Source: Massiliimalia timonensis
GTDB lineage: Bacteria; Bacillota; Clostridia; Oscillospirales; Ruminococcaceae
Direction of reading: 5' to 3'
Assembly (NCBI RefSeq): GCF_900186585.1
Contig: NZ_FYDD01000003.1
Location: 310,001-374,000 of the forward strand
DNA: 64,000 nucleotides
The notes under the pieces are model-generated. The model had not been told where the DNA came from and searched no databases. It saw only the letters and a list, made by a program, of their open reading frames with translations. Shown here in pieces: positions 16,712-25,938 of this stretch; within the stretch, counting starts at the first letter, position 1; each line of letters starts with the position of its first letter. A program made the translations under genes and the position numbers.

Positions 16712-18835
16712 TTACTGGTTTTCTTTTTCAGCCTGTTTGGCAGCAATATCAGCGATCGCATCTTTTCTGGAAAGATTGATACGTCCCTGGTCGTCGATCT
16801 CGATCACTTTTACCACGATTTCATCGCCGACAGAAACAACATCCTCCACCTTTTCAACACGGTGGTTTTCCAGCTTGGAGATGTGTACCAAGCCTTCTTT
16901 GCCCGGTGCGATCTCTACAAACGCGCCGAAGTTCATCAGGCGGGTCACAACCCCTTTATAGATCGCGCCGACCTCTGGATCCATTGCAATGGTTTCCACC
17001 ATGTAGAGCGCACGTCTTGCATTGTCAAGGTTTACACCCATGATCACGCACAAACCGTCGTCGTCGATATCGATCTTCACGTCGCATTCCGCGCAGATCT
17101 TTTGAATTACGCTGCCGCCTTTGCCGATAACGTCTTTGATCTTGTCCACCGGGAGCTTGGTCTGAAGCACTTTCGGTGCGAACTCGCCAACCGTTTCACG
17201 CGGAGCCGGCAGGGCTTTGAGCATGATTTCGTCTAAGATGTAATTTCTTGCCTTTTCAGTCTTTTCAAAGGCTTCGCGGATAATATCCATCGTCAGGCCG
17301 TCAACCTTGATATCCACCTGGATTGCAGTGATCCCTTTGTGGGTACCGCCCACTTTAAAGTCCATGTCGCCGTAGAAGTCTTCCAGTCCCTGAATATCGA
17401 CCATGGTGGTGAAAGAACCGTCTTCTTTGGTGATCAAACCGCAGGAGATACCGGCAACCGGAGCTTTCAGCGGAACGCCCGCATCCATCAGCGCTAAAGT
17501 AGAACCGCAGATGGAACCCTGAGAAGTAGAACCGTTGGAAGAAAGGACTTCGGAAACTACACGAATCGCATACGGGAACTCTTCCAGACTTGGGAGGACC
17601 GGAACCAATGCCTTTTCAGCAAGCGCGCCATGCCCAATCTCGCGGCGCCCCGGGCCTCTGCTTGGGCGGGTCTCCCCAACCGAGTAGGACGGGAAGTTGT
17701 AGTGGTGCATATAACGTTTGGTGGAATTTTCATCAATTCCGTCTAAATTCTGAATATCCCGGATCGGACCTAAGGTCGCAACAGAAAGGACCTGTGTCTG
17801 GCCGCGGGTGAAGAGCCCGCTTCCGTGAACGCGCGGCAGAACACCGACTTCGGAGGCCAACGGACGGATCTCGTCCATCTGGCGGCCGTCTACACGCTTG
17901 CCTTCAAACAGCCATTCGCGGACGATCTTTTTCTGGAGCTTGTACATGCATTCGTCTAATTTGACCTGAGAATCCGGATATTTTTCTTCCAGTTCGGTGT
18001 AAACTCTTTCGTAGATCGGCAGCAGGCGTTCGTCGCGAACCAGCTTGTTGTCGGTATCCAGAGCAAGCTTTGTATCTTCGTAAGCGATCGCCGCCACATC
18101 GTCAAACATATCGTGCGGAACTTCCTGAGATTCAAAGGTGAACTTTTCTTTTCCGATTTCCGCTTGGATAGAAGCAATGAAGTCGACCATTTTTTTGATC
18201 TCTTCGTGACCGGTCTCGATCGCCTTGAGCATGGTTTCATTGTCCACCTCGTTGGCGCCCGCTTCAATCATGACGATTTTGTCGCGGGAACCCGCAACGG
18301 TCAGGTTCAAATCGGATTTTTCACGCTGCGCGGTAATCGGGTTGAGCACGATCTCGCCGTCTACTAAGCCAACGCTGATAGTTGCGATTGGGCCGTTGAA
18401 CGGAACATCGGAGATGCTGACCGCGATAGAAGCCGCGATAGAACCGGCGATTTCCGGAGAATTGTCAATATCTGTGGCCAGAACGGTCATGACGATAGAA
18501 ACGTCGTTGCGCATATCTTTCGGGAAAAGAGGACGCATCGGGCGGTCCACCATACGGGAAGTCAGGATCGCATTTTCACTTGGCCGTGCTTCTCTTTTTA
18601 AGAAAGAGCCCGGGATTTTCCCGACTGCGTATAATTTTTCTTCATAGTCTACAGATAAAGGAAAAAAGTCTACCCCTTCCCGCGGTTTTGGGGAAGCGGT
18701 GACATTCGCCATAACGACAGTGTCGCCATAGCGCACCCAGCAGGAGCCGTTGGACAGCTCGCAGGTTTTGCCGGTCTGAACGGTCAGCGGCCGGCCGGCA
18801 TAGGTGGTGGTAAAGGTTCTTGGATTATTTAGCAT
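16712..18835 (-). CDS. pnp: Polyribonucleotide nucleotidyltransferase (PNPase)
   Basis: Phosphorolytic 3'-5' exoribonuclease forming a trimer, 707 residues. Two RNase PH-like domains flank an alpha-helical linker; the second carries the FFRGQTQVL-like GLFTRGQTQVLSVATLG and GTHKGITAIQVDIK segments. The C-terminal KH (VIGKGGSVIQKICAE) and S1 (GAIYKGVVTRLMNFGAFVEI) RNA-binding domains are intact. The ATG at 18835 has an AAAAAGGAGG site. It follows rpsO on the same strand, the standard rpsO-pnp order, with a large hairpin in the intergenic leader that may serve autoregulation. Confidence 0.98.
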   Translation of the reverse strand: MLNNPRTFTTTYAGRPLTVQTGKTCELSNGSCWVRYGDTVVMANVTASPKPREGVDFFPLSVDYEEKLYAVGKIPGSFLKREARPSENAILTSRMVDRPMRPLFPKDMRNDVSIVMTVLATDIDNSPEIAGSIAASIAVSISDVPFNGPIATISVGLVDGEIVLNPITAQREKSDLNLTVAGSRDKIVMIEAGANEVDNETMLKAIETGHEEIKKMVDFIASIQAEIGKEKFTFESQEVPHDMFDDVAAIAYEDTKLALDTDNKLVRDERLLPIYERVYTELEEKYPDSQVKLDECMYKLQKKIVREWLFEGKRVDGRQMDEIRPLASEVGVLPRVHGSGLFTRGQTQVLSVATLGPIRDIQNLDGIDENSTKRYMHHYNFPSYSVGETRPSRGPGRREIGHGALAEKALVPVLPSLEEFPYAIRVVSEVLSSNGSTSQGSICGSTLALMDAGVPLKAPVAGISCGLITKEDGSFTTMVDIQGLEDFYGDMDFKVGGTHKGITAIQVDIKVDGLTMDIIREAFEKTEKARNYILDEIMLKALPAPRETVGEFAPKVLQTKLPVDKIKDVIGKGGSVIQKICAECDVKIDIDDDGLCVIMGVNLDNARRALYMVETIAMDPEVGAIYKGVVTRLMNFGAFVEIAPGKEGLVHISKLENHRVEKVEDVVSVGDEIVVKVIEIDDQGRINLSRKDAIADIAAKQAEKENQ

Positions 18836-18883
18836 ATATTCTGCCTCCTTTTTGATGTTGCTGTTTGCGGAAAGTCGGCAGGG

Positions 18884-18937
18884 TTAGCAATAAATCCTGC
18901 GCTGAAACAAATGTTTCAGCGTACGATTTAATGCTAA
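18884..18937 (-). promoter_or_regulatory. 54-nt near-perfect hairpin in the rpsO-pnp intergenic leader
   Basis: Two 25-base arms (18884-18908 and 18913-18937) are complementary at 23 positions including one G-T pair, around an AAAT loop. It ends about 50 bases before the pnp start. E. coli and Streptomyces have an RNase III-cleaved hairpin at this place, used for PNPase autoregulation, so a similar processing site is likely. There is no U-tract, so it is not a terminator. Confidence 0.8.
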
Positions 18938-19014
18938 AATCCTACCGTTTTCAGTATGACAGCCTGGGTTTTTGAAAAATGTTCACGCAGGGATCAGCCT
19001 TTGGTAAACACACG

Positions 19015-19043
19015 AAAAGGCAGATGTTTCCATCTGCCCTTTT
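19015..19043 (-). terminator. Terminator-like hairpin after rpsO
   Basis: GGCAGATG (19019-19026) pairs with CATCTGCC (19031-19038) around a 4-base loop, with A/T flanks that extend the stem. The T-tract on the minus strand is short (four T), so readthrough into pnp is expected. Confidence 0.6.
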
Positions 19044-19054
19044 GGGTGCAACAA

Positions 19055-19321
19055 TTACTTACGCAAACCTAATTTTGCGATCACAGCACGATAACGTTCG
19101 ATATCTTTTTTCTTCAGATAACCAAGCAGGTTGCGGCGGTGGCCGACCATTTTCAGAAGCCCTCTTCTGGAGTGGTGGTCATGCGGATGCGCTTTAAAGT
19201 GTTCCTGCAGGTCGTTGATTCTTTTGGTCAGTACAGCGATCTGTACTTCCGGGGAACCAGTGTCGGTTTCGTGCAGACGGTTGTCAGCGATAACTGCGTT
19301 TTTTTCTTCTTTTCTCAGCAT
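19055..19321 (-). CDS. rpsO: 30S ribosomal protein S15
   Basis: An 88-residue S15 with the full family pattern: [38 protein letters not shown] and a C-terminal [12 protein letters not shown]. It binds the central 16S domain early in assembly. Expression is commonly autoregulated through the mRNA leader; here a roughly 115-base structured leader follows a strong promoter. It is read in the same direction as pnp. Confidence 0.98.
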   Translation of the reverse strand: MLRKEEKNAVIADNRLHETDTGSPEVQIAVLTKRINDLQEHFKAHPHDHHSRRGLLKMVGHRRNLLGYLKKKDIERYRAVIAKLGLRK

Positions 19322-19430
19322 TTGTTTTCACCTCATTCAAATTCTGCTTCGTCGTAGTAAGGGGCCAGATGAAATCCCGTTTGGCAGGTTGCCAAACCTA
19401 GTGGGCAATATCCCGCAAACCACGGCAAAG
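19322..19430 (-). promoter_or_regulatory. Structured rpsO mRNA leader, candidate S15-binding element
   Basis: The leader between promoter and start contains a stem GTTTGGCA/TGCCAAAC (19379-19386 with 19390-19397) and flanking complementary ATCCCG/CGGGAT segments that can stack into a multi-stem fold. S15 leaders that bind the protein occur in several Firmicutes. Assignment is by position and structure only. With the ruvC promoter region this accounts for the 19322-19663 gap. Confidence 0.5.
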
Positions 19431-19437
19431 TAAATAA

Positions 19438-19466
19438 ATTATAGCATATGCCCCTATATTTGTAAA
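19438..19466 (-). promoter_or_regulatory. Strong sigma-A promoter of rpsO
   Basis: On the minus strand TTTACA (plus 19461-19466), a 17-base spacer and TATAAT (plus 19438-19443), with an extended TGC before the -10. Confidence 0.85.
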
Positions 19467-19570
19467 GCGGTTGGGACAAAGTTTTTTCCGCTTTTTTATA
19501 ATACCTCTATTTGCACGGAAAATCAAGAGGGAAGGATTTATTTTTTGTATTTCTTATCAACAGGTAATAT

Positions 19571-19599
19571 TTGCCCCAAAAGCAAAAATATGATATAAT
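19571..19599 (+). promoter_or_regulatory. Promoter of the ruvCAB operon
   Basis: TTGCCC at 19571-19576, a 17-base spacer and TATAAT at 19594-19599 with an extended TGA. No SOS (LexA) box of the GAAC...GTTC type was noticed. Confidence 0.75.
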
Positions 19600-19663
19600 A
19601 ATTTGAATCATGCGTGATTGGCATTTAAAGAAGAAAAGAACGCTGGAACAGGTGGGGCGGAAC

Positions 19664-20185
19664 GTGAAGATTATTGGAATTGACCCGGGATATGCGATTG
19701 TGGGGGTTGGCGTGGTGGAATACCATAGTTCCCGCTTTACCACATTGGATTATGGCGCGATCACCACCGAAGCGGGAACGGAGTTTTCCAAACGCTTGGA
19801 GATCATCTACCATGATTTTACGCAGATCATCGAGCTTCACAAACCGGACGCAGTCGCGATCGAAAAGCTGTTTTTCACCACCAACCAGAAAACGGCGATC
19901 GACGTGGCGCAGGCCAGGGGGATCATTTTGCTGGTGGCCAGCCTGCATGGGGTGCCCTGCTTTGAATACACGCCGCTTCAGGTAAAACAGGCGGTGGTGG
20001 GTTATGGGAAAGCAGTTAAGACTCAGGTCCAGGAGATGACCAAACAGCTTTTAAACCTGCGGGCCATCCCCAAGCCGGACGATGTTGCAGACGCTTTGGC
20101 GATCGCGATCTGCCATGCGCATACTGCCCCCTCTTTGATGAACCAGAAACGCCTTGCCAAGCAATGGAAGGCGGCCGGGAAATAG
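19664..20185 (+). CDS. ruvC: Holliday junction resolvase RuvC
   Basis: Endonuclease resolving Holliday junctions with RuvAB. The GTG at 19664, preceded by AGGTGGGG, gives the usual N-terminus (KIIGIDPGYAIVGVGV) and 173 residues; an upstream in-frame start at 19610 would add an atypical extension. Catalytic acidic residues are visible as Asp in GIDPG, Glu in AIEKLFF, and the C-terminal DDVADALAIAICH. It heads ruvC-ruvA-ruvB. Confidence 0.97.
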   Translation: MKIIGIDPGYAIVGVGVVEYHSSRFTTLDYGAITTEAGTEFSKRLEIIYHDFTQIIELHKPDAVAIEKLFFTTNQKTAIDVAQARGIILLVASLHGVPCFEYTPLQVKQAVVGYGKAVKTQVQEMTKQLLNLRAIPKPDDVADALAIAICHAHTAPSLMNQKRLAKQWKAAGK

Positions 20186-20203
20186 AAAAGGAACGAAAAA
20201 AGA

Positions 20204-20809
20204 ATGATTTACAGTTTACATGGGATTTTAAAGGTGACGGAACCAAACTTTGTGGTGGTGGACGTCGGCGGGGTAGGGTACGGTGTAAAAACGACCCTGA
20301 CTACCGTTTCGACCCTACCTCCGGTCGGGGAAGAGGTTTTTTTATATACTTATCTGCATGTCCGTGAGGATGCGATGGAGCTTTACGGCTTTTATGACGC
20401 GTCGGAGCTTAACTGCTATAAAATGCTGATCAGCGTCAATGGGGTAGGGCCGAAGGCGGCGCTTTCCATTTTGTCCGATCATACGCCGGAGCAGTTCGCG
20501 CTGTGTGTTGCTTCCGGGGATGCAAAGGCCTTGACAAAAAGCGCGGGGATCGGGCTGAAAACGGCTCAGCGCATCGTGCTGGAATTAAAAGACAAGGTTT
20601 CCAAAGAACAGGTGGCGGATGGCGTGACCGGCAGGCGCGCAGCACCGGCGGCCGTGGCGACCGGGAATGCGGCCGAAGCAATCAGCGCCTTAGTGGTATT
20701 GGGGTATCCCCAGTCCGAGGCCGCGGCCGTCATCTCTTCGCTGGATCCGTCCACTTCGGTGGAGGATATGATCAAGGCCGGGCTGAAGGGCTTGGCGTCA
20801 AACTTATAG
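20204..20809 (+). CDS. ruvA: Holliday junction branch migration protein RuvA
   Basis: Junction-binding tetramer subunit, 201 residues. The N-terminal OB fold ([23 protein letters not shown]), the HhH domain ([36 protein letters not shown]) and the C-terminal RuvB-binding helical domain ([19 protein letters not shown]) are in order. Located 18 bases after ruvC and 16 before ruvB. Confidence 0.97.
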   Translation: MIYSLHGILKVTEPNFVVVDVGGVGYGVKTTLTTVSTLPPVGEEVFLYTYLHVREDAMELYGFYDASELNCYKMLISVNGVGPKAALSILSDHTPEQFALCVASGDAKALTKSAGIGLKTAQRIVLELKDKVSKEQVADGVTGRRAAPAAVATGNAAEAISALVVLGYPQSEAAAVISSLDPSTSVEDMIKAGLKGLASNL

Positions 20810-20825
20810 CAGGGAGTGGATCAAG

Positions 20826-21863
20826 GTGTTTGAAAACGGGAAAGAACTGGATTTTGAAAATCGAATGGTTGCACCTGAGTTCACCCAGGAGGATGTAGAT
20901 GTAGAGTTTTCCCTCCGTCCTAAAACGCTGGACGAATATGTCGGGCAGGAAAAGGTCAAAGAAAACCTGTCTGTGTTTATCCAGGCGGCAAAGGCAAGGG
21001 ATGAGGCGCTGGACCATGTTTTGCTTTACGGCCCTCCGGGGCTGGGGAAAACCACCCTTTCGAATATCATTGCAAACGAGATGAACGTCAATATCCGCAT
21101 CACCTCCGGGCCGGCGATTGAAAAGCCGGGAGATCTGGCCGCGCTGCTGACAAACCTAAGCCAGAACGATGTTTTGTTTATTGACGAGATCCACCGCCTG
21201 TCCAGGGCGGTGGAAGAGGTGCTTTATCCCGCTATGGAGGATTTTGCGCTGGATATTATTATCGGGAAAGGCCCTGCGGCGCGTTCTATTCGGATCGACC
21301 TGCCGAAATTCACGCTGGTGGGCGCTACCACCCGTGCGGGACAGCTCACCTCCCCGTTAAGGGACCGGTTTGGGATGCTGCTGAGGCTGGAGTTATACAC
21401 GCCGGAACAGCTTTCACAGATCATTCTGCGGAGCGCCGGAATTTTGGAGATCGACTGCGACCCAGAAGGGGCTTTGGAACTGGCGAAGCGCTCCCGCGGG
21501 ACGCCCCGTGTTGCGAACCGCCTGTTAAAGCGGGTGCGTGATTTTGCGCAGGTGTTAGGCAACGGCACCATTACCAAAGAGATTGTAGATATTGCCTTGG
21601 AAAGGCTGGAGATTGACGAACTGGGGCTGGATACCAACGACATCCGCATGCTGACGACCATTATCCGCAATTACGGCGGCGGCCCGGTGGGGCTGGAAAC
21701 GCTGGCGGCGGCTATGGGGGAAGAATCGGTGACGCTGGAAGACGTTTGCGAGCCCTATTTGATGCAGCTTGGATTTTTGTCCCGCACGCCGCGTGGAAGA
21801 TGTGCTACCCCGCTGGCTTACCAGCATTTGGGGATCCTTCCGCAGGGGCAGCAGTTTTTATAA
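20826..21863 (+). CDS. ruvB: Holliday junction branch migration ATPase RuvB
   Basis: AAA+ motor of the RuvAB complex, 345 residues, with a GTG start. Walker [12 protein letters not shown], Walker [12 protein letters not shown], sensor [19 protein letters not shown] and the C-terminal winged helix ([17 protein letters not shown]) are intact. The first 14 residues form a short nonconserved tail. It completes the ruvCAB operon and is followed by glmM. Confidence 0.98.
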   Translation: MFENGKELDFENRMVAPEFTQEDVDVEFSLRPKTLDEYVGQEKVKENLSVFIQAAKARDEALDHVLLYGPPGLGKTTLSNIIANEMNVNIRITSGPAIEKPGDLAALLTNLSQNDVLFIDEIHRLSRAVEEVLYPAMEDFALDIIIGKGPAARSIRIDLPKFTLVGATTRAGQLTSPLRDRFGMLLRLELYTPEQLSQIILRSAGILEIDCDPEGALELAKRSRGTPRVANRLLKRVRDFAQVLGNGTITKEIVDIALERLEIDELGLDTNDIRMLTTIIRNYGGGPVGLETLAAAMGEESVTLEDVCEPYLMQLGFLSRTPRGRCATPLAYQHLGILPQGQQFL

Positions 21864-21899
21864 AAATTTGTATTTTGTTTGAAGGAGAATTTTATAAAG

Positions 21900-23249
21900 A
21901 TGGGTAGATTGTTTGGAACTGATGGAGCGAGAGGGATCGCGAATGAATCCCTGACCTGCGAAATGGCGATGCAGATTGGGCGGGCCGCCGCCCAGGTGCT
22001 GATCCGCCAGGCGCGCAGACGCCCGAAAATGATCATTGCGCAGGATACCCGCTTGTCTTCGCAGATGCTGGTCAGCGCGTTATCGGCTGGGATTTGTTCC
22101 GTCGGGGTGGACGTGGAGCTGCTGGGAGAACTGCCGACACCGGCGGTCGCCTGGCTGGTGGGGGAATACTCCGCGGATGCCGGCGTTATGGTGAGCGCTT
22201 CCCACAATCCGGCAGAATTTAACGGGATCAAGCTGTTTTCCCGTACCGGGTATAAGCTCCCGGACGATGTGGAGAATGAGATCGAACGGCTGATTTTAGA
22301 CGCGCCGGAGGAAATCGTGTTGGCCGCGCCAAATAAACTGGGCCGGGTCTACCGCCGGGATTCGGCGATGCTGGACTATATCGACCATGTTGTGGATACA
22401 GTAGAGGATGATTTTACCGGGATTTCGGTGGCGCTGGACTGTGCAAATGGTTCTGCCGCCCAGACAGCCCAAACTTTGTTCACTCAGCTAGGGGCTACGG
22501 TCCATGTACTGCATGCTTCCCCAACCGGGCTGAATATCAACGAAAATTGCGGTTCTACCCATATGGAAAGCCTGCGTAAATTTATGCTGGATAACCACTG
22601 CGATATGGCGTTTGCCTTTGACGGCGACGCAGACCGCTGCCTGGCCTTTGACGAGAACGGGGAAATGATCGACGGTGACCAGCTGATGGCGATTGCCGCT
22701 TATGATTTGAAGCAGCGGGAACGGCTGAATGAAAATACCTTGGTGGCTACTGTTATGTCCAATTTTGGGATGCAGAATTTTGCCCGGGAGCACGACATCA
22801 ATTTGGTGTGTACTTCTGTAGGCGACCGTTATGTGCTGGAAGAAATGCTCAAATACGGGTATGTCATTGGCGGTGAACAATCCGGGCACATTATTTTTAA
22901 AGACTATGCGCAGACCGGCGACGGCCAGCTTACCGCAGTGCAGATCTTGAGTATCTTTAAGCGCTCCGGGAAGAAAATGTCGGAACTGGCTTCTATCATG
23001 AAAAGGGTGCCGCAGGTTTTAAAGGGTGTGACTGCCCGTCAAGATGGTAAAAAACTGCTGGCCTCCAACCAGGTAATTAAGCAGAAGATCCGGGAAATTC
23101 AGGACCTGTTGGGAGATACCGGACGGGTACTGGTGCGCGCATCCGGGACAGAACCGCTGATCCGTGTGATGGTAGAAGGAAACGACCTTGCTGAGATCGA
23201 GCGTTACTGCGATGAGGTTTGCGCGGTGATTGAGGCACAACAGCAGTAA
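21900..23249 (+). CDS. glmM: Phosphoglucosamine mutase
   Basis: Converts glucosamine-6-phosphate to glucosamine-1-phosphate for peptidoglycan synthesis. The ATG at 21900 gives MGRLFGTDGARGIAN and 449 residues, the normal length; the 7-residue upstream extension is rejected. The phosphoserine loop is VMVSASHNPAEFNGIK, the metal loop FAFDGDADRCLAFD, the sugar loop GGEQSGHIIF, and the C-terminal phosphate loop RASGTEPLIRVMVEG. Confidence 0.97.
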   Translation: MGRLFGTDGARGIANESLTCEMAMQIGRAAAQVLIRQARRRPKMIIAQDTRLSSQMLVSALSAGICSVGVDVELLGELPTPAVAWLVGEYSADAGVMVSASHNPAEFNGIKLFSRTGYKLPDDVENEIERLILDAPEEIVLAAPNKLGRVYRRDSAMLDYIDHVVDTVEDDFTGISVALDCANGSAAQTAQTLFTQLGATVHVLHASPTGLNINENCGSTHMESLRKFMLDNHCDMAFAFDGDADRCLAFDENGEMIDGDQLMAIAAYDLKQRERLNENTLVATVMSNFGMQNFAREHDINLVCTSVGDRYVLEEMLKYGYVIGGEQSGHIIFKDYAQTGDGQLTAVQILSIFKRSGKKMSELASIMKRVPQVLKGVTARQDGKKLLASNQVIKQKIREIQDLLGDTGRVLVRASGTEPLIRVMVEGNDLAEIERYCDEVCAVIEAQQQ

Positions 23250-23261
23250 ACAGGAGTAAAG

Positions 23262-24131
23262 ATGAGAGTTACAAAAAATTGGAAAGATTACCGAATCATT
23301 GATACTTCCGGCGGGGAAAAGCTGGAAAGCTGGGGCGGCGTGTTGCTGATCCGCCCCGATCCGCAGATCATCTGGGACACCCCGCGGGAAAACCCGGGCT
23401 GGCAGAAAGCTGCCGGGCATTATCTCCGTTCCAATAAAGGGGGCGGGCATTGGGAGTTTCAGAAAAAGGTAAAGGAAAGCTGGACTATCTCGTACGGGGA
23501 CCTGCGTTTCCAGATCAGGCCGACAGGCTTTAAGCATACCGGGCTGTTCCCGGAGCAGGCGGTCAACTGGGATTATTTTGCACAAAAGATCCGGTCTGCC
23601 GGCCGGCCTGTAAGGGTGTTAAATTTATTTGCCTATACCGGCGGGGCAACGCTTGCGTGTGCAAACGCGGGGGCCAGCGTGTGCCATGTGGACGCTTCTA
23701 AGGGCATGGTGGCATGGGCGCGGGAAAACGCCGGGCTATCCGGCCTTTCAGACCGGCCGGTCCGGTGGATCGTAGACGACTGTGAAAAATTTGTCCAGCG
23801 GGAAATACGCCGCGGCAACTGGTACGACGGGATCATCATGGACCCGCCGTCTTACGGCAGGGGGCCGGGCGGTGAGGTTTGGAAGCTGGAAGAGCAGGTA
23901 TACCGGCTGGTGGATCTATGCGCGCAGGTGATGTCTGACGATCCGCTGTTCTTTGCGCTGAATTCCTATACGACCGGGCTGTCGCCGTCGGTGATGGAAT
24001 ATTTGCTGGGCGTCACAGTTGGAAAACAGCATAAGGGCAGGGTTTCTGCCGATGAGATCGGGCTTTTGGTAGAAGAAAGCGGATATGTGCTTCCCTGCGG
24101 CTCCACCGCGCTGTGGGAAGCAGAAGAGTAA
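23262..24131 (+). CDS. Class I SAM-dependent methyltransferase (RlmI-like catalytic domain)
   Basis: A 289-residue methyltransferase related to the catalytic domain of 23S rRNA cytosine methyltransferases of the RlmI group. The SAM-binding motif is LNLFAYTGGATLACANAGA and the catalytic-type motif is IIMDPPSYGRGPGGEVW. No N-terminal PUA domain like that of RlmI is apparent; the first about 90 residues are a different beta-rich region. The substrate is probably RNA, but the site is unknown. It lies between glmM and the ECF ATPase genes with short gaps. Confidence 0.87.
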   Translation: MRVTKNWKDYRIIDTSGGEKLESWGGVLLIRPDPQIIWDTPRENPGWQKAAGHYLRSNKGGGHWEFQKKVKESWTISYGDLRFQIRPTGFKHTGLFPEQAVNWDYFAQKIRSAGRPVRVLNLFAYTGGATLACANAGASVCHVDASKGMVAWARENAGLSGLSDRPVRWIVDDCEKFVQREIRRGNWYDGIIMDPPSYGRGPGGEVWKLEEQVYRLVDLCAQVMSDDPLFFALNSYTTGLSPSVMEYLLGVTVGKQHKGRVSADEIGLLVEESGYVLPCGSTALWEAEE

Positions 24132-24146
24132 AAGGAATGGTGAACA

Positions 24147-24989
24147 GTGAAGGAACTGATCTCGACCGAACATTTGCATTTTGAATATGTCAGGGCTGAG
24201 GAGGAAAATGTCCTTGTCCTGAACGACATCAATATTTCGATCCATGAAGGGGAGTTTGTGGCGGTACTGGGGCACAATGGCTCTGGAAAATCCACCCTTG
24301 CCAAGCATTTTAATGCGGTGTTGCTGCCAACCGGCGGAAAAGTGCTGGTAGATGGAATTGATACCGCGCAGCCGGACAGGGTTTTTGATATTCGACAAAA
24401 GATCGGAATGGTGTTTCAAAACCCGGATAACCAGATTGTCGCGACCATTGTGGAAGAGGATGTGGCGTTTGCTTTGGAAAATCTGGGGATAGAGCCTGCT
24501 GAAATCCGGAAGCGGGTGGACGATGCGCTGAAAAAGGTGGATATGTATGAGTTTAAAGAGCATGCGCCGCATCAGCTTTCCGGCGGGCAGAAGCAGCGGG
24601 TGGCCATTGCGGGAATCATTGCGATGCGTCCGGAATGTATCGTATTGGATGAGCCGACTGCAATGCTGGACCCCAAGGGCCGGCGGGAGGTACTGAACAC
24701 GGTGATGGAATTAAACCGGGAGCACAGCACCACCATTGCGCTGATCACCCATTACATGGATGAAGCGGTCCACGCTGACAGGATCATCGTAGTAGACCAC
24801 GGCGATGTGGTAATGACCGGGACCCCGCGGGAGATTTTCTCTCAGGTGGATAAGATGAAAGAGCTTGGACTGGATGTGCCGCAGGTGACGGAGCTATGCC
24901 ACCGTCTGAAACAGGAGGGGCTTCCGGTACCAGATGATGTGATCACAGAAGAAGAATGTACGGCGGTTTTAAAACAGCTTTTACAGTAG
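24147..24989 (+). CDS. ecfA1: Energy-coupling factor transporter ATPase EcfA1
   Basis: ATPase of the shared ECF vitamin/metal importer module, 280 residues, GTG start. Walker [10 protein letters not shown], signature [13 protein letters not shown], Walker [17 protein letters not shown] and the switch His ([10 protein letters not shown]) are intact. The long C-terminal region after the switch is typical of CbiO-type ATPases. EcfA1, EcfA2 and EcfT pair with different S components encoded elsewhere; none is in this window. Confidence 0.96.
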   Translation: MKELISTEHLHFEYVRAEEENVLVLNDINISIHEGEFVAVLGHNGSGKSTLAKHFNAVLLPTGGKVLVDGIDTAQPDRVFDIRQKIGMVFQNPDNQIVATIVEEDVAFALENLGIEPAEIRKRVDDALKKVDMYEFKEHAPHQLSGGQKQRVAIAGIIAMRPECIVLDEPTAMLDPKGRREVLNTVMELNREHSTTIALITHYMDEAVHADRIIVVDHGDVVMTGTPREIFSQVDKMKELGLDVPQVTELCHRLKQEGLPVPDDVITEEECTAVLKQLLQ

Positions 24990-25059
24990 GACAAAAGGAA
25001 AAATCCGGCACAGACCTTATCAGGCTGTGACCACAGAAAACAGAAAGGCTGATAAAAAC

Positions 25060-25938
25060 GTGGCAATCATAAAAACAGAGCATCTATCCCATGTCTACAG
25101 TGAGGGAACGCCCTTTGAAAAGGTAGCGGTGGGGGATGTCAGCTTAGAGATCGAACAGGGAGCGTTTGTTGGGGTGATCGGGCATACCGGCTCTGGAAAA
25201 TCGACCCTGATTCAGCATTTTAATGGGCTATTAAAGCCCACTTCCGGCAAGATTATGGTAGATGGAAAAGACATCTGGGCGGAGGAAAACAAAAAGAATA
25301 TCAGAAATGTCCGTTTCCAGGTTGGTTTGGTGTTCCAATACCCGGAATACCAGCTGTTTGAGGAAACTGTTTATAAAGATATTGCGTTTGGGCCGGGAAA
25401 TATGGGATTATCTGAAGAGGAGATCCACACCCGGGTGTCAGAAGCAATGGAATTTGTAGGGCTTAAGGAAAAGTATGCGCAAAAAAGCCCGTTTGATCTT
25501 TCCGGCGGACAAAAACGGAGGGTAGCGATCGCAGGGGTAATCGCCATGCGGCCCAAGGTTTTGATTTTGGACGAGCCTACCGCCGGGCTGGACCCGAAAG
25601 GCCGTGACAAAATCTTAGGGCAGATCCGGGAATACCATCAGCAGACGCAAAGCACGATCCTTCTGGTGTCCCACAGTATGGAGGACATTGCCAAATATGC
25701 CGGGAAGGTGCTGGTCATGAACCATGCCGGGGTGTTTGATTATGATACCGTGGAGCGGGTATTTTCCCGCAGTGCGGAACTGACGCGTATGGGGCTTTCT
25801 GTCCCGCAGGTGAGCCGGGTGTTTGAACGCCTTTCCTCCGAAGGGCTTTCCGTATCCCAGAATGTTTATACGGTAGAGCAGGCCCAGAGGGAGATTCTGC
25901 GGCTCTATACACAGAAAAAGGAGGGGTTCCATGCTTAG
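25060..25938 (+). CDS. ecfA2: Energy-coupling factor transporter ATPase EcfA2
   Basis: Second ATPase of the ECF module, 292 residues from the GTG at 25060. An in-frame GTG at 25027 would add 11 residues but lacks a good ribosome binding site. Walker A GHTGSGKST, signature LSGGQKRRVAIAG, Walker B VLILDEPTAGLDPKG and switch LLVSHSMEDIA are clear. Its 3' end overlaps ecfT by 8 bases, giving the usual ecfA1-ecfA2-ecfT order. Confidence 0.96.
   Translation: MAIIKTEHLSHVYSEGTPFEKVAVGDVSLEIEQGAFVGVIGHTGSGKSTLIQHFNGLLKPTSGKIMVDGKDIWAEENKKNIRNVRFQVGLVFQYPEYQLFEETVYKDIAFGPGNMGLSEEEIHTRVSEAMEFVGLKEKYAQKSPFDLSGGQKRRVAIAGVIAMRPKVLILDEPTAGLDPKGRDKILGQIREYHQQTQSTILLVSHSMEDIAKYAGKVLVMNHAGVFDYDTVERVFSRSAELTRMGLSVPQVSRVFERLSSEGLSVSQNVYTVEQAQREILRLYTQKKEGFHA

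Noticed and set aside
18884-18937. Terminator or mobile-element (MITE) interpretation of the 54-nt hairpin
   Set aside because: No U-tract follows, no target-site duplication was seen, and no second copy was noticed in the window; the pnp leader position favours a processing hairpin.
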